A stretch of DNA of 64,000 nt, taken from Clarireedia homoeocarpa (taxonomy: Eukaryota; Ascomycota; Leotiomycetes; Helotiales; Rutstroemiaceae). Positions 1 to 10,600 of the stretch are shown here, piece by piece (the first letter of the stretch is position 1; every line of letters starts with the position of its first letter). Below the pieces are notes generated by a model. That model saw nothing but the letters and a program-made list of their open reading frames with translations, ran no database searches and was not told the DNA's origin. Both the position numbers and the translations under genes were made by a program. The stretch is taken from contig LNKV01000020.1 in the NCBI GenBank assembly GCA_001465935.1, forward strand, positions 1-64,000, written 5' to 3'.

Positions 1-53
<53 letters not shown>
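1..53. repeat. (TAGA)n microsatellite
   Basis: About thirteen uninterrupted tetranucleotide TAGA units open the window; the array probably extends beyond the left edge. Confidence 0.97.
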
Positions 54-707
54 GATTAACTATAAGGAAGATAAAGAGGAAGTAAGGTAAAATGATTCCT
101 GATGACAGGAAACAGCGAACCTATTTGTAGCTGAAATGATCATATATAAAATACTTGAAACAAGAGGTAAAATGGCCCAAGCGAAGTAGCGACAGTGAGG
201 TTGGTGGCGTACGCCAGCCAGGTTAGTAGCGCCGGTATATATCTTAAATCCTTCATGCGAAAGCGGTCTTACCATATACATATCGTAAGATTAAAATTAA
301 ACGTCTCTCCCATATACATACAGCAGCTCCTATATGCATATGCGATTCCCATATTGATATGGGAAACGAAGCTATTTGGGAGGTTCCAGATCCTGCAGTG
401 TAACCGGAACTTACAGTACTGGGTTCATAGAAACATAAAGTTAGTTAATGACATTTACGGAGCACTTGAACCACCAACGTTGCTCCAGATATATGGAGTT
501 GGGTATCACCTCCACATTTCACTGACCAAGCTGCGGCATTGAATTAATCAGATAGTATACATATGCGCTCAGCCGCATCGCATATTTGGTCGACCGCGAC
601 CAACCATTTCCCCTTGGCCATGGGATTCTCCTACTTTGATTCTTGCAGTATGCTACCCCCTTTCAATCATCAAAATAGTTTTACAGGACATTGATGTCTA
701 TATCAGT
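54..707. other. Spacer upstream of the ankyrin-HET gene
   Basis: No supported gene. Open frames here are short, lack a plausible ATG or domain, and overlap on both strands. It presumably holds the 5' region of the downstream HET gene. An additional 5' exon of that gene cannot be excluded. Confidence 0.6.
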
Positions 708-3393
708 ATGAAAAGTCTCAACCACGCAGACGCGGGCCTCGACACGGACGCTTTAATGAAAGCTATATACCTAGAACCACGTCCGGACCTCGAACAAATC
801 AAAAAAAATTTGCAGAACGGACACGATCCAAATGGAAATCGCGACAGCTATCATCTCTACTCCGCTATCGGGAGAAACCAGAAACAGGTTGTCGAGCTAT
901 TAATTCAGTTTGGAGCGAGACTAGATATTCGAACGAAGCAAGGTACCACAGTTCTTCACGAAGCTGTCAAACGTCGAAATCGACATATCGTCAGAATCCT
1001 CATTAAACACGGTGCTGATCTGGAAGCTGTTATTGAAGGTGATGAGTACGAAGGTTGCACATGCATCTATTTGGCTGTAGTGAACCAGGACCACAAGATG
1101 GTAAACTTGCTACTATCCATCGGCGCATGTTCGACAGTTGCATCAAAGCACGGCTGGACCCCCCTTGATGTTGCCTTGCTAGATCACCAAGCCGATATAG
1201 CAAGGCTACTTATCAATCATACAAATTCAGTGTTTGATCACCTTGTGGAACTTCAGCTATATCCTTCTAGTCGATCGGCCGCCCCTAATGAAGAAGCACA
1301 TGACCTCGCTCTTCATATCCTTGACGACGGATTCTCGAAAGCTACACGGAAACACAGGGAGATATATCTAGCTTGTCTCAACAAAGCTTCGCACGACATA
1401 AAAATCGAAGATGAGTACAAGGTGATCAGGGGTTTGATCAACGGAGTACAAGAGGCTTTGATGAAACTTGCGGGACGAGCTGTCTATTTCCCGGAGTATA
1501 GGGCGCTTTGCGAATCATGTGAGAAATTTCAAAACCGCGCATCCCAGACTTTCTTCAACCGATTCCAGCACAGTGAAGGTATTGAGGCTCTGCATAGGTC
1601 AGCTCAGGATGGTTGCGATCTGTGCTGCATTTTTTCTGCGGCTTTGAATAGAGGAAGTGAGGGTAGGAGTGTCCATGGGAGGAAATATGTGCACGGAAAC
1701 CCTGCTGTAATGCTGTATATTGCGGAAAACGGCGATAAGAGTTTGTCGTTGCATATTGAGTATAGCAATACACACAGTTTAATTGATCTCCATTATCTTC
1801 AAGGCGAGAGACTTGTTCTGGACATGAGAGGCTGAAAATCATTCTAACTACGCAGCAGAAAACCTACGCATAGCAGTCTGTAGCACGCCGCCAACGGATA
1901 AGTTGAGCTCCAACTCGGAAAGAACCTTCGCCATTGCCCGAGCTCTTCTAGAGACTTGCGAGACCGACCCTTCGCACAGTCTCTGCCAAAGCGACATTCC
2001 AGAGCTCCCTACGAGGATCATTGATGTCGGCAGTGACTCGCAACAACCCAGACTTCTCTGCTCCAACAAACGCAAGGCTCGATACGTCACTCTTTCGTAC
2101 TGCTGGGGGAAAGGGAGAAACATGAAAACGACCAAGGAGAACCTAGACGCGCATCTCCGAGGCATTCATCTTGATCGTATTCCAAAGACAGTTCGGGATG
2201 CTATAACAATCACGCGAGAACTCGGTATAAAATATCTTTGGGTCGATGCATTGTGCATTATACAAGATTCACGGGAGGATCTTCTCCGAGAGATAGAGAT
2301 CATGGGAGATATATACGCCAATAGCAATTTGACCATAGCTGCCGAAGACTCAAAATGCTGCACTGATGGTATCTTCACGGAGCGAAACTGGTTTAGTACG
2401 GCTATTCTACCCCTTGATTTGAGGATCCCGCACAGGAAAGCTCAACAGCGTCATATATCAAACTGTGCCAGCATAATGGTCGTTCCAAAACTTGTCGACC
2501 CAACGGAGTATAAAAGGCAGACAAGCCTCGCTACGCGTGGCTGGGCGTTGCAAGAATATGTTCTTTCGTCGAGGATACTGTCTTACGGCAACGCAGACCT
2601 AAGATGGCGCTGTTTTGAAGGATTATGGTCTGAGAGCAATCTATTTATCGATAACAGTTTGGGACACAGTGACCCCCTCGCTATAATTAGAGATGCCGGA
2701 TCTTGTAAGGATGCGCATGATGGGTATGGCGAATGGCAAAACATCGTTGCAAACTACACTAGTCGACAACTCACAGACCCAACAGATACACTTATGGCTT
2801 TAGCGGGACTGCAAAACCGCATAGGGAGGATTCTTAAAGATGAACCTTTGCTTGGGCTATGGCGTAGTACCTTCTTCTTGCCGAGCCTACTGTGGTATTG
2901 CAGGTCCCATCGGCCGGTGGACAAAAGATTTCGCATCATATGTCCGTCATGGAGCTGGGCTTCCGTATGCGCCCCTGTCAAATACATCCCTTACAAGCTC
3001 CCCCGTCTGATTTTTCTCCCTAAACTAGATTCCTGGGATTTGGAATCAATCGAGAAAAACATCCACATCCGGGGTAGCATCACACTCACGTGCTGCATTT
3101 TGCCGGAATATGTGCTTCAAGATGTAAAAGCCATAGATAAATGCAGGGCATGGAAAGACCCGCTCTTTCCAAGGGACAACAAGCATATATGGCTACTTCA
3201 TTTGGCTGAATATCGTCCTTCAAAGGGTATCCAACGCTTTTGGAGTCCGGAGAAACCTTACTCAGACATATTCATGCTTATTGAGAAGATTTCCCAAGAT
3301 AACATGCACTTCCGCAGGGTTGGCCTATTTCAAAGTTTCACTCAAGTGTGGGAGCATAAGTGCGGCGTAACGGAAACTATTCAGCTCTTTTAA
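708..3393 (+). CDS. Ankyrin-repeat protein with HET (heterokaryon incompatibility) domain
   Basis: Two exons, 708-1776 and 1856-3393, give an 868-residue protein. Residues about 45-170 form roughly four ankyrin repeats (for example a GTTVLHEAVKRRN unit). About residues 260-330 hold a Cys-rich pre-HET segment with ESCEKF and GCDLC. The HET domain covers about 431-580, with the family motifs SYCWG, LWVDALCIIQD and, later, GWALQEYVLSSRIL. HET proteins trigger cell death after fusion of incompatible hyphae and resemble NLR-type immune proteins; ankyrin repeats would be the sensing part (inference). The intron (79 nt, weak GTTTAA donor, CTAAC branch site, TACGCAG acceptor) is required to keep the frame. 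Without it, the two halves lie in different frames. I chose the first in-frame ATG; an upstream reading without ATG exists. Confidence 0.82.
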
Positions 3394-3562
3394 TGATGTG
3401 TTCGAGAAACCGAGGTATTTCCATTGAACCGTTCGAGGGCAATATCGAATCTCGTACTTGAAGGATATGAGGGCATACATGGCAGTTTCTGCTCAGGCAG
3501 TAGTAAGGGTGAAAACGATAGGCATTGTGAGCGGTGCGTCTGGAGACTGATTTTTCTCCTTT

Positions 3563-3598
3563 AGATCATTGGACTATGTTAGATCATTGGACTATGTT
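3563..3598. repeat. Direct duplication of an 18-bp unit
   Basis: Two perfect adjacent copies of agatcattggactatgtt lie downstream of the HET gene. Confidence 0.9.
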
Positions 3599-3917
3599 AG
3601 ATCTCTTTACATGTTCGGTGTTTGATCGGATTCATGTGTTTCCGAACAGATGCTGTGATCGTCGTCACCTCCCAACGTGATCACAATAGCTCTGAATGGG
3701 CTATCCTACTAATAAAACAATTCTTTCAAATAAGCCCATTGCTAGTCCAATCAATAAGAGAAAGATTAGCGGTTAGGTCAACCTGACTCTGCCGCAAGTA
3801 TTGCTGTTGATACTCTTTGTCATGCGTCGACTCTTTTTGCATCTAAGCCGATGCTGGTTAGAGACACAAAATACTGAGCAGCTCTTCGTCCTACCCAAGC
3901 AATATAATCATCACTGA

Positions 3918-4794
3918 CTATATCCGGTATTCGATTAGGTAAAATAACCCAAGAACTTTGAATACTCTGCATTGTTCCGCTTTTGTATCGTGTGAGTCAC
4001 CGTGTGGGAGTCCGTTCACATTTCTGCGAAGCCATGGATCTTGAGGTGCTGATGCTCTTGAGTCTTGATACCACATGACTGGTCGATCCTTATAACTATG
4101 CCACTCATTCAGATCTCGGAGACATCCTTTCCAGTAGTCGAGAATATATTTTGTGGGAGGGATGGAGGGTCTAGATATGCCTTCGTATAAGTATAGTTTT
4201 GTGAGTTGCTGGATCACTGAGTTATGTTTCGTGCGAATAATGTATATGATCGTCCGTTCGAATATCCCCTCAGTAGACCTGAGAGAAAGAAAAGTAGCAC
4301 ACGGTACAAGATCGCTTTGCTGTGCCAGAGGACCTCGCATCCTTCGCTAAAGTTGTGTAGATAGTTGTAGGATGAAATTCCGTAGGATACCAATCTCGAG
4401 ATATGGAAAATGGCGGAGAAGAGCAACGGCTTCAAGCTCTAAATCCATGGACCTACTCTTCCGGGCGAAGATTCTGATGAGTGGATCATTTGATCTTCAA
4501 ACCTTCGAATACTCCATTTCACAATGACTTTGGTAAACCCTTTTCAATGCCAATTATCAAGTCTCCATGCTGTGTTGCGATGAATCTCCGAATGAAGACT
4601 GCATCGTTCTGGCTAGGATTTCGAGACAGAACCTGGCAACTTTGAGAGATAAGGGATTTCCACCATAGCATAACTTCACACGTCTTCCAAGGCTCCCCCC
4701 TATCAACCACATCAGTAAAATTCCTCAAGATGTAAGTGCAGTTGAGATTGCAAGACAGGATATTCTCTGTCACATGCTGCTCCGCCTGAAGCAC
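3918..4794 (-). pseudogene. Possible gene relic, minus strand, unrecognised
   Basis: Several minus-strand reading segments (4794-4519, about 4448-4341 and 4340-3918) have protein-like composition, for example LRHFPYLEIGILRNF and YILDYWKGCLRDLNEW. They are separated by stop codons and frame changes, and I could not join them with convincing splice sites. No family is recognised. Position beside a HET gene suggests debris of an accessory gene, but an intact multi-exon gene with unusual introns is not excluded. Confidence 0.25.
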
Positions 4795-5079
4795 ATGTCA
4801 AGCACCGTGCCGTAAGGAAATAAATGACGGCCACTTTGATCGACGTGAGCATGAAGGACAATAGCTGTGAAACCGTCCCTTAATGAATACATAGGCTAAA
4901 ATGAGCTAGTGGAACAGATTGTATTTGGTTAATCAAGTTTTCTGTCGCGCGGTTCCTTACATGTACTGTAGCATCCTTGCTTCCCCACCATAGCTCTTAC
5001 TAGTATCACTCCCCCACCAGACCATGCTCACGATTTCATCATACAAACTCTCAAGCAATCCTCATCCTCAACCACCACA

Positions 5080-5743
5080 ATGTCAACAGCACCTAAGGTA
5101 CACCGCGTGATATCCCGTATATCTAGTCGTGCATTTAATTCTGCTGTACGTCCTCTGCGATGCCGACCTCACTATCAGTCATACTGCCCGTGTACGAGTG
5201 CCGCAATCACAACGAGAATCCCGCCAGCTCCGCGAGGACAAATCCGAACCTATTCGCAGAATTTGAAGGAATTGAATGAGGAAAATGCAAAGGAAAAGGC
5301 TGCGCATGAAAACGAAGAACCTCTTCCCCCAACCAAGAAATATACTTTCGAGGAGGTACGTTTTTCTCCCTTCACCTTATTTACCCTTCCTCTCAACTAG
5401 CCCTCTATAGATTCAAGACCTGGCATCATCTGCACACCCTGGAACTCACATAATTGACGTGCGCACACCTCTGGAGATTCAGCAAACAGGCCGCATCCCT
5501 ACCGCATTGAACGTACCTATCACAACTTCCGCTGACGCGTTCTTCATTAGTGAAGAAGAATTCGAAGATCGTTTTGGTTTCGAGAGGCCGAAGAAAGATG
5601 AAGAGATTGTTTTCTACTGTAAGGCCGGGGTGAGGAGTAGAGGGGCAGCGGAAATAGCAAGACGCGGAGGATGGAAGAGGGTCGGGGAATTTGAGGGCAG
5701 TTGGTTGGAGTGGGAGGGTAAAGGAGGAGAGATTAAGAAGTAA
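5080..5743 (+). CDS. Rhodanese-domain protein, probably mitochondrial
   Basis: Exons 5080-5355 and 5411-5743 encode 202 residues; the 55-nt intron has a GTACGT donor and TATAG acceptor. The first 60 residues are rich in Arg, Ser and Ala with no acidic residue until about residue 65, as in a mitochondrial presequence. One rhodanese domain follows, with DVRTPLEIQQTGRIPTALNV and an active-site loop CKAGVRSR (Cys162). The single-domain layout resembles the yeast Rdl1/Rdl2 (thiosulfate sulfurtransferase) group. The likely reaction is transfer of sulfane sulfur from thiosulfate or a persulfide to an acceptor. Location and substrate are inferred from family membership. Confidence 0.9.
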
Positions 5744-6047
5744 GGGGATAGGGTAGCATTTGAGTGGTTTACAACTTTAAGAAAGTAGTCTTTATACCAA
5801 CGAAAGCATTGATTACAGGTAGGAATGATATTACGGACGAGAATCCTTCTTACAAAAGTGGACCAGAAGGGGCATGATGCTTCAATTTCACATGGTTCGC
5901 ATTGTACCTGATATTATTCCGAACAGCAAAAGGTCCGAGGAACAGATCTGTGACGAAACGACAGAAGTCAACGCCGCAAGTATCAGCCATCGTTTAATCT
6001 GTAGTTATGGATGATTTATTTTGAAGGGATATATAGCCCCGACTCTA
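5744..6047. other. Convergent spacer, rhodanese / DhaL-like gene
   Basis: The 304-bp tail-to-tail interval holds the 3' ends of both genes. No further feature is seen. Confidence 0.6.
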
Positions 6048-7771
6048 CTACATCCCCTTGATCATCCCTTCCAACAAAACCAACAGTCCATAAGCTCCTG
6101 GGTCTATACGCATTCATCATTAGCATATCTCTCTCATCTCATTAGACCACCCCCTGCCATTAAAATCAACAGAAAACTAGAAAGGCTAAGACATACCGGG
6201 AACCCCTCTTGTAACCTCCTCATCCAAATAACTACTTCTCCCCAGCCGCGCCTCCATCACCTCTGTCTCTTCAACCCCTTTCCTGGCCTCCTCCAAAGCC
6301 TTCTTTAAATCTCCCTGCTGATCCTTCACCCACTCCTCTACGAAGGGAATCAAACAATCCAAACACGTCCTATCGCCTCTCCTTGCCCGTGTAAATCCCA
6401 ATAAAACCATTAATGCACCTTCTGCCGCGTCACTCATCTTCTCCGCCTTGCACAATTCCTGAGCTAACGCGGATAAGAAGATGCAATAAAGCGCACCCGA
6501 CGTGCCACCCATATTGACTTCCAGCTCGTCAATGAGTTTTGATAAAGTGCTAGGCAGGGGAATAAGTGAGGGAGTTCGCGCAAGGAAATCAATGACGACT
6601 TTGGCGCCGTCGCGGAGCGTGTACCCGCAATCACCATCACCAACAATGGTGTCATATTTGGTGATGAGGGGCTCAGAGGCGATGAGGGAATGGCAGCCGG
6701 AGGTAATGATCTTGCGGATTTGGGAATCTGTAAAATGAAGGGGAGAGGTAATGGGGGTGGAGGCGCTGATGGTGGATTGGGTATCGGTGGTGAGGGAGGA
6801 GGTTGGGCGGGCTTGTGGGTTGAGGAGGGTAGGAGGGATAGGGCAAAGAGAGATAGCCCAACCGCGGGCTTGGGAATCTGGGGGGGTTATGGTGGACTGA
6901 GTTATGTAGGATTTGAGGTTTTTAGTAGCTGAAGTTGATCAATAGCTGTACTTATTGCGTGAATCTGGTAGGCTCACCAAAATACTCTGAAATTTCATGA
7001 GCAAGAATGTTATTCTCAAGGCGGGAAAGACCATTGACATCAGAGTAGTGAACGGAGTATACCGAATCACTTGGTGATTGTTTTAAGCTCAGTAAATGAG
7101 TCAAGTCTTTCCCGATTGCAACTTTCGCTGAACTGAACTCAGACATCTCGAAAGCATGAAATACGAACGGTGCATTTCCGGATTTCTGTTCATGGAATCT
7201 TGAGGTTGTCTTTGTAGCGGATTTGATAAAATGCTCTAGGAGGGCTTTCGTGTTCTCGATCGATGACCTGGATTACATGAGCATTTATCAATCCACATCA
7301 ATGACTGACATACTTTTTATCTTGGCCTGCTGCTGATAGTAAAGCTAGAAGATGATCCAATTGCAACTCTTCGACAACCTGCACATCCATGACTGAGTCC
7401 CCCGCTTTCAGGCTCAACGTAGAGCTCATTTTCACAACCACAACGCCATTATCAACGGGAAATCCATTAGTCTTCAGTAGTCGAACGATTTCAGTGGATG
7501 GAATCTTCTTGCAATTCTCCACAGTAAAGGCAGATAGATTGGGCTCGTTAAGAAGCTTACTTGCAAAAGCTCCAGAGCTGCCAATCGCGCAGATGAGAAC
7601 ACCCTCGTCTCTTGCATAGTGTGTATTGAGCACCACTGGGTCCCCATTCGAATTTTCGACTACTTTAATTGAAGGACGGAGTAGTGGATATAAACGACTC
7701 CAGCGATCAGGATTTTCCAACCCAAGTTGAGTAGTGGTATATGGTAAGGTCTGCTCCACGACAATAGACAT
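6048..7771 (-). CDS. Dihydroxyacetone-kinase-like protein: degenerate DhaK half plus intact DhaL domain
   Basis: Four exons read from 7771 downward: 7771-7314, 7267-6978, 6928-6197 and 6103-6048, giving 511 residues. The C-terminal third is a clear DhaL (DAK2, ATP-binding) domain: the Mg-ATP motif DxxxxDxD is present (Asp342, Asp347, Asp349), followed by NMGGTSGALY, the FTRARRGDRT stretch, and a short last exon ending DPGAYGLLVLLEGM. The first about 320 residues are only faintly like DhaK; a segment YSDVNGLSRLENNILAHE matches the VNNLGGxSxLE region, but GGGSGHEP and the substrate-binding His are missing. Standard fungal Dak proteins are about 590 residues with both domains intact. This protein should bind ATP but not dihydroxyacetone alone. 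The divergent neighbour at 8160 supplies exactly the missing half, so the two probably form one enzyme (inference). Confidence 0.85.
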
Positions 7772-8159
7772 TTCGATGTTATAGAAACAAACAACTGCGA
7801 CATGGAAGGAATGGGAACGAGTAGGAAAACAAGGACAATAATTTGAATCTCATCTTGGTTCTGGGGTATAGAATATTGAAGCTACCCCGCCTGGCTTGCG
7901 CCGGATAACTCAAAAGGGAAACCCGATTGTCCATTTTAGGTGACTGCGGGGAATCTCCCAACTTCGGAACATCTTATTGATCGTGTGCCAGCTAAAATAT
8001 AGTACTGATCCGGCATGGAGTATCTTCCAGTTGCTATTCAACACTTCTTTGACTGTGATGATTGTTTTATGATCTCAGTTGCATCAAACATTGTCGTCGC
8101 GGACATTTTGATTCCTCTTCTTGCATTGATCGTCACTGCACCCCGCAGCCCCACAAACC
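7772..8159. promoter_or_regulatory. Shared divergent promoter of the split DhaL/DhaK pair
   Basis: The 388 bp between two head-to-head start codons must contain both promoters and 5' leaders. The pairing of complementary half-enzymes over one control region suggests co-expression. No specific factor site is claimed. Confidence 0.7.
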
Positions 8160-9377
8160 ATGGCGACAGAAGTCCAGACTAGACCGATCTCCAAAGAAAC
8201 CTTTCATTTCATCAATGATCCTGTTGACGCAATAAATGAGGCGGCTATTGGACTTACAGAACACAACCCGAACTTGTCGTACTTACCAGTACATAAGATC
8301 GTGTATAGAAGTGATCTGGATGTATTCCGAAAAGATCACGTCACAACTATTGGGTTTGCGGGAGGCGGACAGTAACTCATCTCCCGAGCTATATAATTCG
8401 CATGTGGCTGCTAACACGCTGCAGTGAGCCAATGTTCTCGGGCTTCGTCGGTCCTTCGTATCTCTCTTGTTCGGTTTCCGGCAATGTCTTCGCTTCTCCG
8501 ACGGCAGCACAGATATTCGAGGCCATAAAATTGTGCCAACCTCCAAATACAGAATCCAAGGGCACGTTGATTGTCTGCGGAAATTATACTGGTGATATTT
8601 TGAATGCTGGGTTAGCCATCACGCGAGCAACCGCGGCTGGGTACAAAGTTAGATTCATCCCTGTAGGTGATGATGTTGCTGTAGGCAGAAAGAAAGGAGG
8701 CAAAGTTGGAAGGAGGGGATTAAGTGGACATGTTGTAGGGCTGAAAATCGCATGTGCCTTGGCAGACCAAGGTGAAACTTTAGAACGAGTGGGCGACGTG
8801 ATGGACTACATCGCGGCGAATTCGGGTACGATCGCTGTTGCATTTGACCGGTATGACTATCGTCCTACTGGAAAAACCGTACGTGCTAACACTTTGAAGG
8901 GTGGCTTTGCCAAATGATATTATCACTGAACTCCAGCAGCTCCCACCATCTACAATTGAGCTGGGTCTAGGATGCCATGGAGAACCGGGCTTACGGCAGA
9001 TATCACCTGTTCCAAGTCCAGAAGCTCTCACTAAAGAGATGATTGATCTTCTGACAAACACAACTGATACCGATAGAGCATTCATACCCTTCTCTCCCAC
9101 TGGTAAAAACGAGGTTATTCTTCTGGTAAACAGCTCAGGTAGCACTTCCGATGAAGTTCTAGCTAGATTCGCCGAACTAGCCATTGCGGAGCTTGAAAGA
9201 CAGGGCATCACTGTGAAGAGAATGACATTAGGGCCAATGGTGACGAGCTTAAAGCAGAGTGGATTTGGGTTTACTGTGTGGAGACTGCCTGGAGTTGATG
9301 AAAACGGGGTCCTAAGTAGAGACGAGGCGCTTCAGTGCTGGGATCGAAAAGTTGAGGTGGTTGCTTGGAGACAATAG
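8160..9377 (+). CDS. Stand-alone DhaK (dihydroxyacetone kinase substrate-binding subunit)
   Basis: Exons 8160-8371, 8425-8850 and 8900-9377 give 371 residues. Introns of 53 and 49 nt each have a GCTAAC branch site. The protein is a complete DAK1/DhaK domain: HEPMFSGFVG (His71, after an altered glycine loop GFAGGG where SGGGSG is usual), the SGNVFASPTAAQI and NYTGDILNAGLA motifs, GDDVAVGRKKGGKVGRRGLSG, and the second lobe with LGLGCHGEPG. His239 in this motif corresponds to the residue that covalently binds the carbonyl of dihydroxyacetone. There is no DhaL domain, whereas yeast Dak1/Dak2 fuse both. Phosphoryl transfer would therefore need an ATP-binding partner, most simply the divergent gene at 6048-7771. 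The substrate could be dihydroxyacetone or another short ketose such as erythrulose. Confidence 0.9.
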
Positions 9378-10600
9378 TGATCAATGCTTGTTTCCATAGC
9401 AGCCGTCTCGATTGAAAAGTTTCGATAGCATTTCAGCAGATAAGATGGCGTATCAAAATGTGAGGTTAACTTGGATCCGCAATCGCTCTGGCACGTGCAA
9501 CACATGGACCGTGAGGTACACTCTATGTACGCTCTATTTCGTCCGTATTCGTGGTGACTCCGCGGATATAAATTCTTTCGCGAATTTCTAGAGAGGCAGA
9601 AGTGGATATGGAGATTTGCGACATGCGCGTATGGGAGGTGCCAAGTCTACCACCCTTTCTTAAGCATTCGAAAATCTCAAATGCAGAAGCTAGACTGGCC
9701 TAGCTGTCTCAAAATCCGGCACGTCGCTCGATCATACATACCGTGTGTTGTATCGGCGCACTGTCGGTGAAGGCAGATGGATATTGTTCGAAGCTAGAAC
9801 GGTTCCACAATAGCTGGTGATATGCCGTGCTTGCTTGCTTAAGGGTACCGACCAGGGGCCATACCACGATGCTGCACAAAACTTCTATGACCAATAGCAA
9901 GCAAGTCGGTAAGTTAAGGCTCATGTCGAGAAGACCAATCATATCTATGTGCCTGGTTATTAGCTTACGTCCTTCGTATTCGTACTGCAGTGGGGGATAT
10001 CTTCAACGATACCAGGACGATGATGGGTATTCCTTGAACCCCAAGGAGATTCCCCTCCAATTCCATGTACCCTTCATTCCACACACGTCCTTGCCTCTCT
10101 CAAAATTACGTGAGCCCGAAGAATTGTGCCCGAAAAATTGTATGCGTGAAATGTAGAACTGGCTTATGATCTCGTCGGGCCGGATATACCAGTTCCCGCA
10201 GAACAGCAAATTGTAAAGTGGCACCACCCGATGATCTTCTTCATTAAATGTTCTAGCTCGAATGGGATTGGGTTGGCTAATATTTGTTGATTGGTTAGAT
10301 AATCAATGGATATCAATTTCATTTTAACTTATCTGAAAAGGAAAAGTGCCCCCGAAATATCTACTTATCCCATCCCTTCTTTTACTTTTCGCTTCATACT
10401 CCTCGTCGCGATACACAGAATTGCTTCTGGGCAAGACTTTTCTGTGCTACAACAATTGGATCATCCTATCCATCGGTCATCTTCTGCTTGTGCGATTGTT
10501 AATTTGATCTGCTGAGCCCGACAGTCGTTCCTTTTTCATCCGGTGGTTGAGGAAAGGGGAATCGAAAGCTACAAAACTCTCGTTGACAACATAACCAATC
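9378..10600. other. Spacer upstream of ERG5
   Basis: About 1.2 kb without a supportable gene; open frames are short and compete on both strands. A CACGTG E-box core lies at about 9492-9497, too far from ERG5 to assign. The last few hundred bases, AT-rich then pyrimidine-rich, should be the ERG5 promoter and leader. Confidence 0.6.

Larger units (their letters stand above)
3394..5079. other. Spacer between HET gene and rhodanese gene
   Basis: About 1.7 kb. The first 500 bp is probably 3' UTR and spacer with an 18-bp duplication. The centre carries a decayed-looking minus-strand coding remnant (separate entry). The last 250 bp, ending in C- and A-rich sequence, should hold the rhodanese promoter and leader. 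Confidence 0.6.

Noticed and set aside
6690..6932. Gly-rich plus-strand frame within the DhaL gene
   Set aside because: Antisense to a Pro/Ser-rich linker of the spliced minus-strand gene, whose exon is supported by splice sites and DhaL motifs.
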